A stretch of DNA of 64,000 nt from Actinomadura sp. J1-007 (GCF_009793335.1 NZ_WING01000001.1:62001-126000); one strand, 5' to 3'. Shown: positions 25,752 through 37,587, counted from the stretch's first letter. Numbers and translations: made by a program. The notes: a model not told the origin generated them from the sequence alone.

Positions 25752-27409
25752 CGCGGTGGCGGGTCTCGGGGTTCGACGAGGTGCGCGAGCTCGGGCGCGG
25801 CGGGCAGGGCCGGGTGGTGCTGGCGCGGCACGCGACCGCCGGGACCGCGGTGGCGATCAAGTACCTGCCCGCGGGCGCCGGCGCGGAGGCGATGGAGCGG
25901 TTCCGGTACGAGGCGCGGATGCTCGGGCAGGTCGACGACCCGCACGTCGCGCGGCTGTACCGGCTGGTGGAGAGCGAGCACGGCGTGGCGATCGTGATGG
26001 AGGCGGTCGACGGCGTCCCGTTCAAGGAGATCCTCGCCCGGTACGGGACGCTGGAGCCGGAGGCGGCGCTCGCCGTCCTCAAGGGGTCGCTGCTCGGCCT
26101 CGCCGCCGCGCACGCGGCCGGCGTCGTGCACCGCGACTACAAGCCGGCGAACGTGATGGTCCCGGCGGACGGCCGCAGCAAGCTCATCGACTTCGGCATC
26201 GCGACGCCCGCCGGGGAGGCCGCGGCGGCCGGGACGCCGCTCTACATGGCGCCCGAGCAGTGGCGCGGCGAGCCCGCCGGGCCCGCGGCGGACGTGTACG
26301 CGGCGACGTGCGTGTTCTTCGAGTGCGTGACGGGGCGCAGGCCGTACCCGCCGGGCGACCGGGCCGCGCTCCGCGACGGCCACCTCGGCGGTCCCGTTCC
26401 GGTGGACGCGGCGCCCGAGCCGCTCCGGCCGCTGATCGCGCGCGGCATGGCGAAGGACCCGGGCGAACGGCCCGCGAGCGCGGCGGCGTTCGTGGGCGAC
26501 CTGGAGTCGGTGGCGCGCGGCGCGTACGGCGCGGACTGGGAGGCGCGGGGCGTGCGCGTGCTGGCCGGGGCGGCCGTGGCTCTCGCCGCGCTGTTCCCGC
26601 TGGCCGCCGCGGGGCTCGGCACGGCGGGCGCGGCCGGTGCGGCGGCGGGCGGCACCGCGGCGGCGGGCGGTACGGCGGCGGCGGGCGGTACGGCGGCGGG
26701 CGGTACGGCGGCGGCGGGGCCGTCCGGGCTGATCGCCGCGGTGGGCACGAAGGCGGGCGTCGCGGTCGCCGGGACCGCGCTCGTCGGCACGTCGGTCGGA
26801 GGCGTCGGCGTGTACGAGGCGACCCGTCCGGACGACCCGCCGAAGCGTCCCGCCGCCGTCGCCTCGACCCGTCCGCCCGGAACGCCGATGACGCTCGGGC
26901 GGCTGCGCATCTCCGTCCCGCCGGGATGGAAGATGCGGCGCCTCAGGGGCGACGGCGTCAACTTCAGGGTCAACTTCCCGGGACGCTGCCCGCCCACGGA
27001 CCATGAGCCCGCGAACTACATCGACGCCTACAACAACTGGTGCCCGAGCTTCGCCGTGCTGGACGAGTGGGCGCTCGGCTGGAAGGGACCGGACGCGTAC
27101 GACGGCACGTACGTGCGCGGCAGGCCGTTCCACCCGTCGAACGACATCGGCCACGTCTGCCCGCCGTCCCCGAAGAAGTACATCGGCGCGGTCCCGGACA
27201 AGCTCCTCACCAAGGGCCTCGCGCGGGTCGGGAACCGCAGGGCGGAGTACCACGAGTGGCGGCTGCGCTGCGTCACCGGCATCGGCACGCCCTCGAACGT
27301 GAGGTTCGTCCAGCGGACGTGGTTCTTCCCGCAGTCGAGGATCCTCATCGTGGACGAGTGGAACGCCCCGGGCCTCGGCGGCATCCTGGAGCGCGCCACC
27401 TGGACCTGA
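25748..27409 (+). CDS. Ser/Thr protein kinase with extracytoplasmic C-terminal domain
   Basis: 553 residues. The Hanks-type kinase domain (about 5-260) has a Gly-rich loop GRGGQGRVV, Lys38, catalytic Asp130 in HRDYKPAN (Tyr where Ile/Leu is usual), DFG and APEQW. A hydrophobic stretch (about 275-295) and an Ala/Gly/Thr low-complexity segment follow, then another small hydrophobic part (about 340-355). The ~190-residue C-terminal domain is rich in Trp and Cys (NNWCPSFAVLDEWALGW, IGHVCPPSPKKY, RLRCVTG) and is predicted outside. GTG 25748 overlaps the HEAT gene stop. The Cys pairs would fit disulphides in an external sensor domain. Confidence 0.85.
   Translation: MTRWRVSGFDEVRELGRGGQGRVVLARHATAGTAVAIKYLPAGAGAEAMERFRYEARMLGQVDDPHVARLYRLVESEHGVAIVMEAVDGVPFKEILARYGTLEPEAALAVLKGSLLGLAAAHAAGVVHRDYKPANVMVPADGRSKLIDFGIATPAGEAAAAGTPLYMAPEQWRGEPAGPAADVYAATCVFFECVTGRRPYPPGDRAALRDGHLGGPVPVDAAPEPLRPLIARGMAKDPGERPASAAAFVGDLESVARGAYGADWEARGVRVLAGAAVALAALFPLAAAGLGTAGAAGAAAGGTAAAGGTAAAGGTAAGGTAAAGPSGLIAAVGTKAGVAVAGTALVGTSVGGVGVYEATRPDDPPKRPAAVASTRPPGTPMTLGRLRISVPPGWKMRRLRGDGVNFRVNFPGRCPPTDHEPANYIDAYNNWCPSFAVLDEWALGWKGPDAYDGTYVRGRPFHPSNDIGHVCPPSPKKYIGAVPDKLLTKGLARVGNRRAEYHEWRLRCVTGIGTPSNVRFVQRTWFFPQSRILIVDEWNAPGLGGILERATWT
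26641..26718 (+). repeat. GGCGGTACGGCGGC-type repeat in the kinase linker
   Basis: Short imperfect repeats of GGCGGTACGGCGGCGGC encode AGGTAA runs between the kinase and external domains. Frame is preserved. Confidence 0.75.
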
Positions 27410-27422
27410 CCCCTCCGCGCCC

Positions 27423-27463
27423 CCGGTCCCCGGGCCGCCGTGGCTCAGGGGCCCGGGGGCCGG
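27423..27463. terminator. Bidirectional terminator between kinase and inositol ABC genes
   Basis: CCGGTCCCCGGGCC (27423-27436) pairs with GGCCCGGGGGCCGG (27450-27463) across a 13-base loop, with a single G-T pair. It lies between the convergent kinase (ends 27409) and the ABC ATPase (ends 27470). Confidence 0.65.
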
Positions 27464-27469
27464 TCCGGG

Positions 27470-28402
27470 TCAAGGTTTGCCGGTGATGCCGAGGTCCTTC
27501 GCCTGCCTGGTCAGCTCCCGCGCCGCCGCGGCCCCGGCGCCGCCCGCCGACGCGGCCTTGAGCTCGTGGGCCAGCTCCTCCAGCTCGGCGCCGCCCGCCA
27601 TCAGCGCCGTCAGCTCGTCGCGGGTGATGTCGGACTTGGAGTGGTGGCCGATGCCGCGCCCGCGCTTGAGGATGAGGAAGCGGTCGCCGACGGGGTAGGC
27701 GTGGTGCGGGTTGTGGGTGATGAACACGACGGCGAGCCCGCGTTCCCTGGCCTGCACGATGTAGCGCAGGACGACGCCGGCCTGCTTGACGCCGAGCGCG
27801 GCGGTCGGCTCGTCCAGCACGAGGGCCCGCGCGCCGAAGTGGACGGCGCGGGCGATCGCGACGCACTGGCGCTCGCCGCCGGACAGGGTGCCGATCGGCT
27901 GGTCCACGTCGCGCAGGTCGATGCCCATCTCGGCCAGCTCGCGCCTGGTCGTACGGCGCATGTGGCCGACGTCGAGGCGGCCGAGGCTCCGGCGCTTCTC
28001 CGACCCCAGGAAGAAGTTGCGCCAGATCGGCATCAGCGGCACGACGGCGAGGTCCTGGTAGACGGTCGCGATGCCCCGGTCGAGCGCGTCGCGCGGCGAG
28101 GCGAACGAGACCGGCTCCCCCGCCACCTCGTACGTCCCGGAGTCGTGCCGGTGCAGCCCGGCGACGATCTTGATGAGGGTGGACTTGCCCGCGCCGTTGT
28201 CGCCGAGGACGCAGGTCACCTCGCCGGCGCGCGCCTCCAGCGACACCCCGCGCAGCGCGATGACGCTGCCGTAGTTCTTGCCGACGCCGGTGAGGCGGAC
28301 GAGCGGCGGCCCGTCCCCCCGCGCGGACGCCCCCGAGGACGGCTCGGGAGACGCGCCGGTGGGCGGCTCGGGGGACGGGTTCGGGCCCGGTGCGGCGGTC
28401 AT
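27470..28402 (-). CDS. ABC sugar (probable inositol) importer ATPase
   Basis: 310-residue single-cassette ATPase. A disordered Pro-rich 30-residue N terminus precedes the ABC domain, with Walker [10 protein letters not shown], signature LSGGERQ, Walker B ALVLDEP and switch His in FITHN. Carbohydrate importers of the RbsA/IolA type often have two fused cassettes. A single-cassette form is usual for FrcA-type fructose/inositol systems, which this resembles. It is the last gene of the inositol operon and its ATG overlaps the permease stop (ATGA at 28399-28402). It would energise uptake with the two preceding genes. Confidence 0.85.
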   Translation of the reverse strand: MTAAPGPNPSPEPPTGASPEPSSGASARGDGPPLVRLTGVGKNYGSVIALRGVSLEARAGEVTCVLGDNGAGKSTLIKIVAGLHRHDSGTYEVAGEPVSFASPRDALDRGIATVYQDLAVVPLMPIWRNFFLGSEKRRSLGRLDVGHMRRTTRRELAEMGIDLRDVDQPIGTLSGGERQCVAIARAVHFGARALVLDEPTAALGVKQAGVVLRYIVQARERGLAVVFITHNPHHAYPVGDRFLILKRGRGIGHHSKSDITRDELTALMAGGAELEELAHELKAASAGGAGAAAARELTRQAKDLGITGKP

Positions 28403-29472
28403 GGCGCTCGCTCCACTCTGCGGCGGACGATCAGGTTGACGACGGTGGCGATGAGCAGCATCGCGCCGAGGAAGAACTTGAACCAGTCGGGGTTCCACTC
28501 GGCGTAGACGATGCCCTTGTTGGTCATGCCGAAGATGAACGCGCCGATCGCCGCGCCGATCGCCGACCCGTACCCGCCGGTCAGCAGGCACCCGCCGATC
28601 ACCGCGCAGATGATGAAGAAGAACTCGTTGCCGACGCCCTCCCCCGACTGGACGGTCGCGAACGCGAACACCAGGTGCATCCCCGACAGCCAGGCGCAGA
28701 ACGCGACGCCCATGAACAGCCCGATCCTCGTCCGGGCGACGGGGACGCCGACCGCGCGGGCGCTGGCCGCCGCGCCGCCCACCGCGAAGATCCAGTTGCC
28801 GGTCCGGGTGCGCAGCAGGAGCCAGGTGGCGGCGGCGACGAGCAGCAGCCACCAGAACACGGTGACGTTGACGTTCACGCCGGCCAGGTCCACGTCCGAG
28901 GCGAACACGGCGCGGGCGGAGTCGAACCCGTCCATGTCGCGTACGGAGTCGGTCGCGACGTTGCCGGTGACGGCCTTGGTGACGCCGAGGTTCGCGCCCG
29001 CCAGCATGAAGAACGTGGCGAGCGTGACGACGAAGCTCGGCAGCCCGGTGTTGACGTACAGCAGGCCGTTCACCATGCCGAGCAGCAGGGTGAGGACCAG
29101 GGAGACGACCACGCCCGCCCACACGTTCAGCGTGAGCTGGTAGCTGACGAGCGCGGCGATCAGCGCGGACGTCGTCACCAGCACCCCGGCGGACAGGTCG
29201 AACTCGCCGCCGATCATCAGCAGCGACACCCCGACCGCCATGATCCCGAACGTGGAGCTCGCGTACAGGACGGTGGAGAACGAGGACGCCTGGAGGAACG
29301 CGTCGGCGGCGACGGAGAAGAACGCGAACACCGCGACCGCGCCGAGCAGCGCGCCGAGCTCGGGTCGGCCGAGCAGCCGCCGCACGGGCGACCGCCTGGC
29401 CAGGCGCTCGTCGTCCGCGGGCGACGGCGCGGGCTCCGGGGGTCGTGGTGGTTGCGCGACGGCGTGCCCCAT
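28399..29472 (-). CDS. ABC sugar (probable inositol) importer permease
   Basis: 357-residue BPD_transp_2 (RbsC/FrcB-like) permease with about eight to ten membrane segments after a 45-residue Pro-rich cytoplasmic N terminus. Typical family stretches are [35 protein letters not shown] and [22 protein letters not shown] 29472 is chosen because it overlaps the binding-protein stop (TGATG). Its substrate is inferred from the operon as myo-inositol or a related cyclitol. Confidence 0.88.
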   Translation of the reverse strand: MGHAVAQPPRPPEPAPSPADDERLARRSPVRRLLGRPELGALLGAVAVFAFFSVAADAFLQASSFSTVLYASSTFGIMAVGVSLLMIGGEFDLSAGVLVTTSALIAALVSYQLTLNVWAGVVVSLVLTLLLGMVNGLLYVNTGLPSFVVTLATFFMLAGANLGVTKAVTGNVATDSVRDMDGFDSARAVFASDVDLAGVNVNVTVFWWLLLVAAATWLLLRTRTGNWIFAVGGAAASARAVGVPVARTRIGLFMGVAFCAWLSGMHLVFAFATVQSGEGVGNEFFFIICAVIGGCLLTGGYGSAIGAAIGAFIFGMTNKGIVYAEWNPDWFKFFLGAMLLIATVVNLIVRRRVERAP

Positions 29473-30485
29473 CAGCGGGTCCCCCGGCTCGCGAACCCTT
29501 CGAGCGCCGCCGCGTTGGCCTTGGTGACGATCGCCGGGCCGGTCAGCACGGGACGGCCGCCGCCGAGGACGTTGCCGTTGTGCTTCAGCAGCCACAGCCC
29601 GTCGACGGCCTCGTACCCCTGGAGGTAGGGCTGCTGGTCCACGGCGAACCAGATGCGCCCGTCCTTGACGGCGTCAATCAGGTCCTTGTTCATGTCGAAC
29701 GTGCCGACCTTGGCGTCGCTCGACGCCTCCTTCGCCGAGTCGACGGCGGTCGCGGCGAACGGGGCGCCGAGCGTGAGCACCCCGTCGACGCCCTTGTCGG
29801 CCTGGAGCTTGGCGGTGATGGACGACTTGACCTGCGGCATGTTGGTGCCCTGCACGAACAGGTTCTGCATCTGCCCGCCGAACGTCTTGCGCGCCCCGGC
29901 GCAGCGGTCCTCCAGGCCGACGTTGCCCTGCTCGTGGATGACGCACAGCGCCTTCTTCGCGCCGATCCGCGCCATCTCCCGCCCGGCGGCCTCGCCCGCG
30001 ATCGCCTCGTCCTGCCCGAAGTGCGCGACCGCGCCGTACCGGGCGGACACGTCGGCGCCGGAGTTGATCGACACGACCGGGATCCTCGCGGCGGTCGCGC
30101 GCGCGACGACGTCCTTCAGCGCGTCGGGCTTGGCGAACGTGACGACGATGCCGTCCACCTTCTTGTCGACGGCGGCCTGCACGAGCTGCGCCTGCTTGCC
30201 GCCGTCGGGGTCGGCCGAGTAGAGGAACTCGACGTTGTCCTTGGCGGCCGCGGCCCGCGCGCCTTTCTGCACGATGTCCCAGAACGTGTCGCCCGGCCCG
30301 GAGTGCGTGACCATCGCGATCTTCAGCCGGGGCCCGCTCGCGCCGCCCGCCGCCTTCGACTCCCGCTCCTCGGCCTTCTTGCCCCCGGAGCCGCTGCACG
30401 CCCCGAGGACGAGCACCCCCGCCGCCAGGACCGCCGCCGCGCCGCGCGCCCGCCCGCGCCCGGATCTGCCTTTCGTGGACGTCAT
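29472..30485 (-). CDS. Sugar ABC transporter substrate-binding lipoprotein
   Basis: 337 residues, periplasmic-binding-protein family 4 (RbsB/FrcC-like). The signal peptide has lipobox LGAC with lipidated Cys30. Mature family features are [22 protein letters not shown] and [18 protein letters not shown] at the N lobe and [27 protein letters not shown] near the hinge. It begins 42 bp after iolD on the same strand and is coupled to the permease. Lgt encoded at 57.8-59.1 kb would lipidate it. The ligand is inferred as inositol. Confidence 0.88.
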   Translation of the reverse strand: MTSTKGRSGRGRARGAAAVLAAGVLVLGACSGSGGKKAEERESKAAGGASGPRLKIAMVTHSGPGDTFWDIVQKGARAAAAKDNVEFLYSADPDGGKQAQLVQAAVDKKVDGIVVTFAKPDALKDVVARATAARIPVVSINSGADVSARYGAVAHFGQDEAIAGEAAGREMARIGAKKALCVIHEQGNVGLEDRCAGARKTFGGQMQNLFVQGTNMPQVKSSITAKLQADKGVDGVLTLGAPFAATAVDSAKEASSDAKVGTFDMNKDLIDAVKDGRIWFAVDQQPYLQGYEAVDGLWLLKHNGNVLGGGRPVLTGPAIVTKANAAALEGFASRGTR

Positions 30486-30527
30486 GAACGCAACTCCCGT
30501 TCTCCCCGAGGTGGATGGAGGAGGTGG

Positions 30528-32370
<1,843 letters not shown>

Positions 32371-32374
<4 letters not shown>

Positions 32375-33225
32375 CGTTCCTCCGGAGACGTCAGCGGCAG
32401 CCGGGGGTCGGCCGGGAGGCCCGGCCAGGCGCCGCGCACCCACGCGTGCGCGGGGTCGTCGCTGATCCGCCACGCCCGCTCGGGCGACGGCCCGGCCATC
32501 ACGTTCAGGTAGTACAGGTCGTAGCCCGGCGGCGCCATCGACGGCCCGTGCCAGCCGTCCGGGATCAGCACCGCGTCGCCCGAGCGGACCTCCGCGAGGA
32601 CGTCGGTCGTCCCGTAGACGCGCTGGTAGGCGATGCCGTCGGGGTGCGCGAGCTCGAAGTAGTAGATCTCCTCCAGCACGCTCTCGCCGGGCCGTTCCTC
32701 GTCGTGCTTGTGCGGCGGGTACGACGACCAGCAGCCGCCGGGCGTCAGCACCTCGCACGCGATCAGCTTCTCCGCGAACGGGAAGCCCTCCGGCGTGCCG
32801 AAGTTGTTGACCTGGCGGCTGGCCTGGCCCGCGCCGCGCAGCTCGACCGGCACGTCCTCCGCCGGGCCGTACCGGGGGACGCGCCGCTGCGAGCAGCGCG
32901 CGCCCGCCAGCGCGAACCGCCCCCGCCCGGAGAGGGTGACGCTCGCGTCGCGCGGCACGTACGCGAAATCGGTGACCCGGCTGAACACGCTCCGCCGCCC
33001 CCGCAGCTCGAACGTCTCGCCGTCGCACACCACCCGCCCCGAGCCCGCCAGCGGCAGCACGATCGTCTCGAACGCGCTCGTGCTGAACACGTGCGTTCCG
33101 TCGAGGTCGAGCGTGCGCAGGGACGTGTGCGTCCATCCGGCGGACTCGGGCGTGACGACCAGGTCGTACGGGCCGTCCGCGGTGCTTCCGGCGGGCAGGT
33201 GGTTCCGCTGATGGTGCACGGTCAT
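32371..33225 (-). CDS. iolB: 5-deoxy-glucuronate isomerase
   Basis: 284-residue bicupin that converts 5-deoxy-D-glucuronate to 2-deoxy-5-keto-D-gluconate. Cupin metal motifs are visible in the C-terminal half: SYPPHKHDEERPGESVLEEIYYFE supplies the His and Glu ligands and LIPDGWHGPSMAPPGYDLYYLNVM closes the site. ATG 33225 overlaps the iolC stop and its own stop overlaps iolD. It has the expected length and no anomalies. Confidence 0.93.
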
Positions 33226-34220
33226 CGGGCCTCCGCTCGCAGCAGCTCGTCCACCTCGTCCGTCGCGGGCATCGCGTCGGCGCAGGCCAGCCGGGACGCG
33301 ACGAGCGCGCCCGCCGCGCCCGCGAACGCGACGACCCGTTCGAGGCCCCACCCGGCCAGCAGGCCGTGGCAGACCGCGCCGCCGAACGCGTCGCCCGCGC
33401 CGAGCCCGTTCACGACCTCCACCCGGACGGGCGGCACCTCGACCGTCTCCCGGGCGGTCGCGGCGAGCACGCCGTCCGGGCCCAGCTTCACGATGGCGAG
33501 GTCCGGGCCGCGGTCCAGCAAGGCGCGGGCCGCCTCGCGCGGCGTCCGCTCCCCCACGGCCATCGCGCACTCGTCCAGGTTGCCGACCGCGACCCGGGCG
33601 TGCCCGAGCGCGCGCCGCGCCCAGTGCCCGGCCTCGCCGGGGTCGGCCCACAGCATCGGGCGGTGGTCGAGGTCGAGCACGGTCCGCCCGGGGTGCGCCG
33701 CCATCGCCGCGAGCGTCGCCGTCCGGCTGGGCTCCTGCGACAGCCCCGTCACCGTGGCCCACACGATCCGCGCCGAACGGATCGCGTCCATGTCCAGCTC
33801 GTGCTCGTGGATCTCCAGGTCCGGCGCCTTCGGGTAGCGGTAGAAGTACAGCGGGAAGTCGTCCGGCGGGAAGATCTCGCAGAACGCCAGCGGCGTCGGC
33901 AGCCCCGGCACCGCCGTGACGTACCGCGGGTCCACCCCGTGCGCGGCGATCGCGCGGCGCACGAACCGGCCGAACGGGTCGTCGCCCGTCCGCGTGACCA
34001 CCGCGGCGCGGCGGCCGTGCCGGGCCGCCGCCACCGCGACGTTCGTCGGGCTGCCCCCGAGGTACTTGCCGAACGTCTCCACGTCCTCCAGCGGCACGCC
34101 GACCTCGCGCGGGTACACGTCCACGCTGACCCGCCCCATCGTGATCAGGTCGAACGGCCCGCCACCGAACGGCCCGGCGGGCGCGGCTTCGGACCTCGCG
34201 GCGGGCGCCGGGGGCGTCAC
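33222..34220 (-). CDS. iolC: 5-dehydro-2-deoxygluconokinase (PfkB family)
   Basis: 332-residue PfkB sugar kinase, phosphorylating 2-deoxy-5-keto-D-gluconate. It has an N-terminal signature GKYLGGSPTNVAVAAARHG and a C-terminal catalytic NGLGAGDAFGGA (Asp as base). A DFPLYFYR stretch typical of IolC follows the N-terminal lid. GTG 34220 overlaps the stop of the upstream TIM-barrel gene. It precedes iolB in the pathway order encoded by the operon. Confidence 0.9.
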   Translation of the reverse strand: MTPPAPAARSEAAPAGPFGGGPFDLITMGRVSVDVYPREVGVPLEDVETFGKYLGGSPTNVAVAAARHGRRAAVVTRTGDDPFGRFVRRAIAAHGVDPRYVTAVPGLPTPLAFCEIFPPDDFPLYFYRYPKAPDLEIHEHELDMDAIRSARIVWATVTGLSQEPSRTATLAAMAAHPGRTVLDLDHRPMLWADPGEAGHWARRALGHARVAVGNLDECAMAVGERTPREAARALLDRGPDLAIVKLGPDGVLAATARETVEVPPVRVEVVNGLGAGDAFGGAVCHGLLAGWGLERVVAFAGAAGALVASRLACADAMPATDEVDELLRAEAR

Positions 34221-35074
34221 GGGGCCACCCGGGCGAGGTACTCCAGGGCCGCGCGGACGTGCTCGCCGGGCCCGCTCCCCGGGGCGGGCTCGGCGGCGAG
34301 GACGGTGTCCTGTTCCATGACGTACCAGCCTTCGTACCCGGCGCCCTCCAGGGTGCGGACGATCCCGGAGATGTCAACGTCCCCCTCGCCGAGCGGCCGG
34401 TACAAGCCGTCCCGCACCCCGCGCGCGTAGGCGACCTCGCCGGACCGCACCCGCGCGGCGAGCGCGGCGTCCACGTCCTTCAGGTGGACGTGCGCGATCC
34501 GGCGGGCGGCGAACCGGGTCAGCCACGCCGGGTCGCACCCGCCGACGAGCAGGTGCCCGGTGTCCAGGCACAGCGGGACGTTCGAGTCGCCGAGGACGCG
34601 TTCGACCTCGTCGCGGCGTTCGACGACCGTGCCGACGTGCGGGTGCAGGGCGACCACGCGGCCCCGCGCGGCCGCGCGCGCCGCGATCGCGTCGAGGTTG
34701 GACAGCAGCGCCGCCCACGCGCGCGTGTCGAGCGCGGGCCGCGCGTCGTACCCGTGCAGCCCGGTCGCCGCCGCGAGGACCAGCACCGCGTCGCCGCCGA
34801 GCCGGTCCAGCGCCCGCTCGACCTCGGGCACCGGGTCGGCGTCCGGGTCGTGCAGCACGACGGGGACGAACGCGCCCATCAGCTCCAGCCCGTACGCCCG
34901 CAAGAGCCTCCCCCGCTCCTCCGGGTCGTCCGGCAGGAACCCGGCGGGCCCCAGCTCGGTCGCGGTCAGCCCGGCCTCGCGCATCTCGCCGAGCACCCGC
35001 TCGGGCGCGAGCTGGTGGCCCCAGCCCGGCACCTCGCACACCCCCCACGAGATCGGCGCGCCCGCGATCCTCAT
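34217..35074 (-). CDS. iolE: Inosose dehydratase-like TIM-barrel protein
   Basis: 285 residues, xylose-isomerase-like TIM barrel (AP_endonuc_2). It has the IolE-type start APISWGVCEVPGWG and EMREAGLTATELGPAGFLPDD. Metal-site residues of the family are visible in CLDTGHLLVGG and HVHLKDVDAALAARVRSGE. Within an iolG-X-C-B-D operon it most probably dehydrates 2-keto-myo-inositol. An IolH/IolI-type isomerase is the alternative. ATG 35074 overlaps the stop of the dehydrogenase gene. Confidence 0.75.
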   Translation of the reverse strand: MRIAGAPISWGVCEVPGWGHQLAPERVLGEMREAGLTATELGPAGFLPDDPEERGRLLRAYGLELMGAFVPVVLHDPDADPVPEVERALDRLGGDAVLVLAAATGLHGYDARPALDTRAWAALLSNLDAIAARAAARGRVVALHPHVGTVVERRDEVERVLGDSNVPLCLDTGHLLVGGCDPAWLTRFAARRIAHVHLKDVDAALAARVRSGEVAYARGVRDGLYRPLGEGDVDISGIVRTLEGAGYEGWYVMEQDTVLAAEPAPGSGPGEHVRAALEYLARVAP

Positions 35075-36248
35075 CGCCGCACCTCCCCGACCTCGACGAC
35101 GCGGCCCTCCCTGCGGGACAGCTCGCACGCCTCCGCGAGGTAGAACGCCTCAAGCGCCTCCTCCGGCGGGCACGGGTTCGGGCGCCGCCCGGCGACGACG
35201 TCGACGAACGCCCGCAACTCGGTGTCGTACGCGTCGGCGAAGCGTTCGAGGAACCCGCCGTAGGGCGCCTCGCCGCGCCGCCGGCCGGGCAGGCCGGTGA
35301 CGGGGGTGCGCTCGTCCAGCCCCGCCGCGACGCTGTCCTTGGAGCCGAACAGCTCCAGCCGCGCGTCGTACCCGGCGGCGTTGTAGCGGGTCGCCGCGAC
35401 CAGGCCGATCGTCCCGTCGTCCAGGACGAGCAGCGCCGCGCCGCTGTCGACGTCGCCGCACTCGCGGAAGAACTTTTCGCCCCGGTTGGCCCCGGCCGCC
35501 ATGACGCGCACGACGTCCCGGCCGGTGACGAACCGGATGAGGTCCAGGTCGTGGATCACGCAGTCGCGGAACAGCCCGCCCGACGCCGGGACGTACTCGG
35601 GCGGCGGGGGCGCGGGGTCGAAGCTGCACGACCGCACCGTGTGCACCCAGCCGAGCCGTCCCGACCGCAGCGCCTCCCGGGCGGCGGCGTTGCCCGCGTC
35701 GAAGCGGCGCTGGAAGCCGACCTGCACCGGCACCCCGGCGGACCGCGCCGCGGCCATGATCTGGAACGTTCCAGACAGGTCCGGGGCGAGCGGCTTCTCG
35801 CAGAAGACCGGGACCTCGCCCGCCACGCCCCGTTCCACCAGGCACGCGTGCGCGTCGGTCGCGGCGGCCACGACCAGCCCGTCCAGGCCGCCCGCGAACA
35901 TCCCGTCCACCGAGTCGGCGAGCACCCTGGCGCCGCCCTCCCCCGCGGCCCGCTCGCCGTGGTCGCCGGAGGCGGCGCGGGCGTTGGCCGCCGCGCCGGG
36001 CGGCGCGGCCCCGCCGGGGCGCTCGCGGCGCGCGGCGGACACGCCCGCGGACGGGCGGACGGAGCGGACGGGCCCGCGGGCGCGCCGTCCGCCGCGCGCG
36101 GCCCGGCCGCGTCCAGCCGGGCGGCGAGCTCGCGGGCCCGCGCGGCGTCCGCGTCGGCGATGACGAGGGTCTGGATCCCGGGCAGCCGGCTCAGCGCGGC
36201 GGCATGGCGCGCGCCGATCCGTCCGGCGCCGGCGAGTCCGATTCTCAT
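35071..36248 (-). CDS. iolG: Inositol 2-dehydrogenase-like Gfo/Idh/MocA oxidoreductase, one frameshift
   Basis: About 392 residues after repair. The Rossmann N terminus MRIGLAGAGRIGARHAAALSRLPG is in one frame (ATG 36248, GGGAGG upstream). The rest, from about VLADSVDGMFAGGLDGLVVAA with CEKPLAPD and catalytic-type HDLDLIRF, is in the next frame to TGA at 35071. A base is missing somewhere in 35940-36060. That interval also encodes an unusually long Ala/Gly/Pro-rich loop of about 50-60 residues between the second and third Rossmann strands, where relatives have a few. First enzyme of the pathway, oxidising myo-inositol to 2-keto-myo-inositol. Confidence 0.8.
35761..35774. promoter_or_regulatory. 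Perfect LacI-type palindrome inside iolG
   Basis: CTGGAACGTTCCAG is a 14-bp perfect palindrome of the LacI/GalR operator type. On the coding strand it contains the codons TCT and GGA, uncommon here, which could reflect selection for the site. A related imperfect site lies 530 bp upstream in the operon promoter region. Confidence 0.5.
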
Positions 36249-36556
36249 GGGTCCCCTCCCGGTCGGCGGTTGGGTGGGCCCCCAATGTGCTGGAGCGTTC
36301 CACCTGCGTCAACGCCCGGCCCCGCACCATCCGGGATACGGCGCGGACCGAAACCGGGCGGATCCGGGCCCTCCTCCGCCTCCCGCACCACCCGCCGCGC
36401 CCGCCCCACCGGCGCGGTTCGCATACGATCGGGCGGGCGCGGAAGCCGAGGTCCCGGCGCGGTCGCTGTCCACGTCCGGCCGTACGGGCGGGCGGCGGCG
36501 CGCGCGAGGGCCGGGGCGGCGTTCCGCCGGTCTTCACCAAGCGCTAGTTTGTTCCC
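36249..36556. promoter_or_regulatory. Divergent promoter region with a LacI-type operator
   Basis: 308-bp gap between divergent iolG and the epimerase gene, with no coding content seen. TGGAGCGTTCCA at 36291-36302 is an imperfect copy (two mismatches) of the palindrome at 35761-35774 and sits 43-54 bp above the iolG start, a usual place for a repressor. Together the sites suggest control by a LacI-family inositol regulator encoded elsewhere. Confidence 0.5.
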
Positions 36557-37577
36557 ATGCGGGTCTTCCTCACCGGCGCCTCCGGCTTCGTCGGGTCGTA
36601 CACCGTCCGCGCCCTGCTGGCCGCCGGGCACCGGCCGCGCGCCCTGGTCCGCGACCCCGCCAAGGCGGCGCGCGTGCTCGCCGCGATCGGGGTGGACGCG
36701 GGCGACGTCGAGCTGGTCGCGGGCGACATGCTCGACGCGGAGGCGGTGCGGGCGGCCCTCGCCGGCTGCGACGCCGCGGTCCACGCCGCCGCCGCGATCG
36801 GCGTGACCGGCGCGGCGGGCGACCTGGTGAAGGTGAACGTCGCGGGCACCCGCAACGTCGTCGGCGGCGCGGTCGAGCTCGGCCTCGCCCCCGTGGTCCA
36901 CGTGTCCACCATGGCGGTGTTCGTCCCGCCGTCCGCGCCCGTCATCACCGCCGACGCGCCGCTCGCCTCGCCGCGCACCGCGTACGGGCGCTCGAAGCTC
37001 GCGGCCGAACGGTACGTCCGGGAGCTCCAGGACGGCGGCGCGCCCGTCACCATCGTCTATCCGGGCGGCGTCTGCGGCCCGCACCAGCCCGTCCTGGACG
37101 CGCTGATGGAGGGGCTCGCGGCGGGGCTCGGGAAGCTGTGGCCGCTGCCCGGCGGCGGCGTGACCGCGGTGGACGTGCGCGACCTCGCGGAGGCGCTCGC
37201 GCGCACCGTGTCGTCCGGCCGGGGCGGGGAGCGCTGGCTGCTCGGCGGCACTACCGCACCTGGCCCGAGTACGCCGACCTGTGCGACGCGGTGACCGGCG
37301 TGCGGTGCCGGCGCGTCCGCGTGCCGAGCGCGGTGATGCTCGGCGCCGGGACCGCGCTGGACGCCGCCAAGCGGATCCGCGACTTCGACTACCCGCTGAC
37401 CCGCGACGCCGCCGAGTTCATGGTCACGCTGGTCCCGACCGACGACCGGCCCCTGCTGGACGCCCTCGGCCTCACCCTGCGCCCGCCGGAGGAGACCCTC
37501 GCGGACAGCCTGCGCTGGCTGGCGGAGGCGGGCCACCTCGACCCCCGCAAGGCCGGGCGGCTCGCGCCCGCCGGTAA
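36557..37577 (+). CDS. NAD(P)-dependent epimerase/dehydratase-family oxidoreductase, frameshifted
   Basis: Extended short-chain dehydrogenase. It has an N-terminal [20 protein letters not shown] (GxxGxxG dinucleotide site), VHAAAA, VSTMAVF and the catalytic YGRSK (Tyr and Lys). After GERWLLGG the frame fails. One missing C near 37249 restores [19 protein letters not shown] and the family C terminus. A TAA at 37575-37577 lies one further frame away, just before the next gene's ribosome-binding site. A second missing base would make it the natural stop. As printed, the repaired frame instead runs into the next gene without a stop. Substrate unknown (sterol, cinnamoyl or sugar type). Confidence 0.75.
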
Positions 37578-37587
37578 GGAGCGACGC

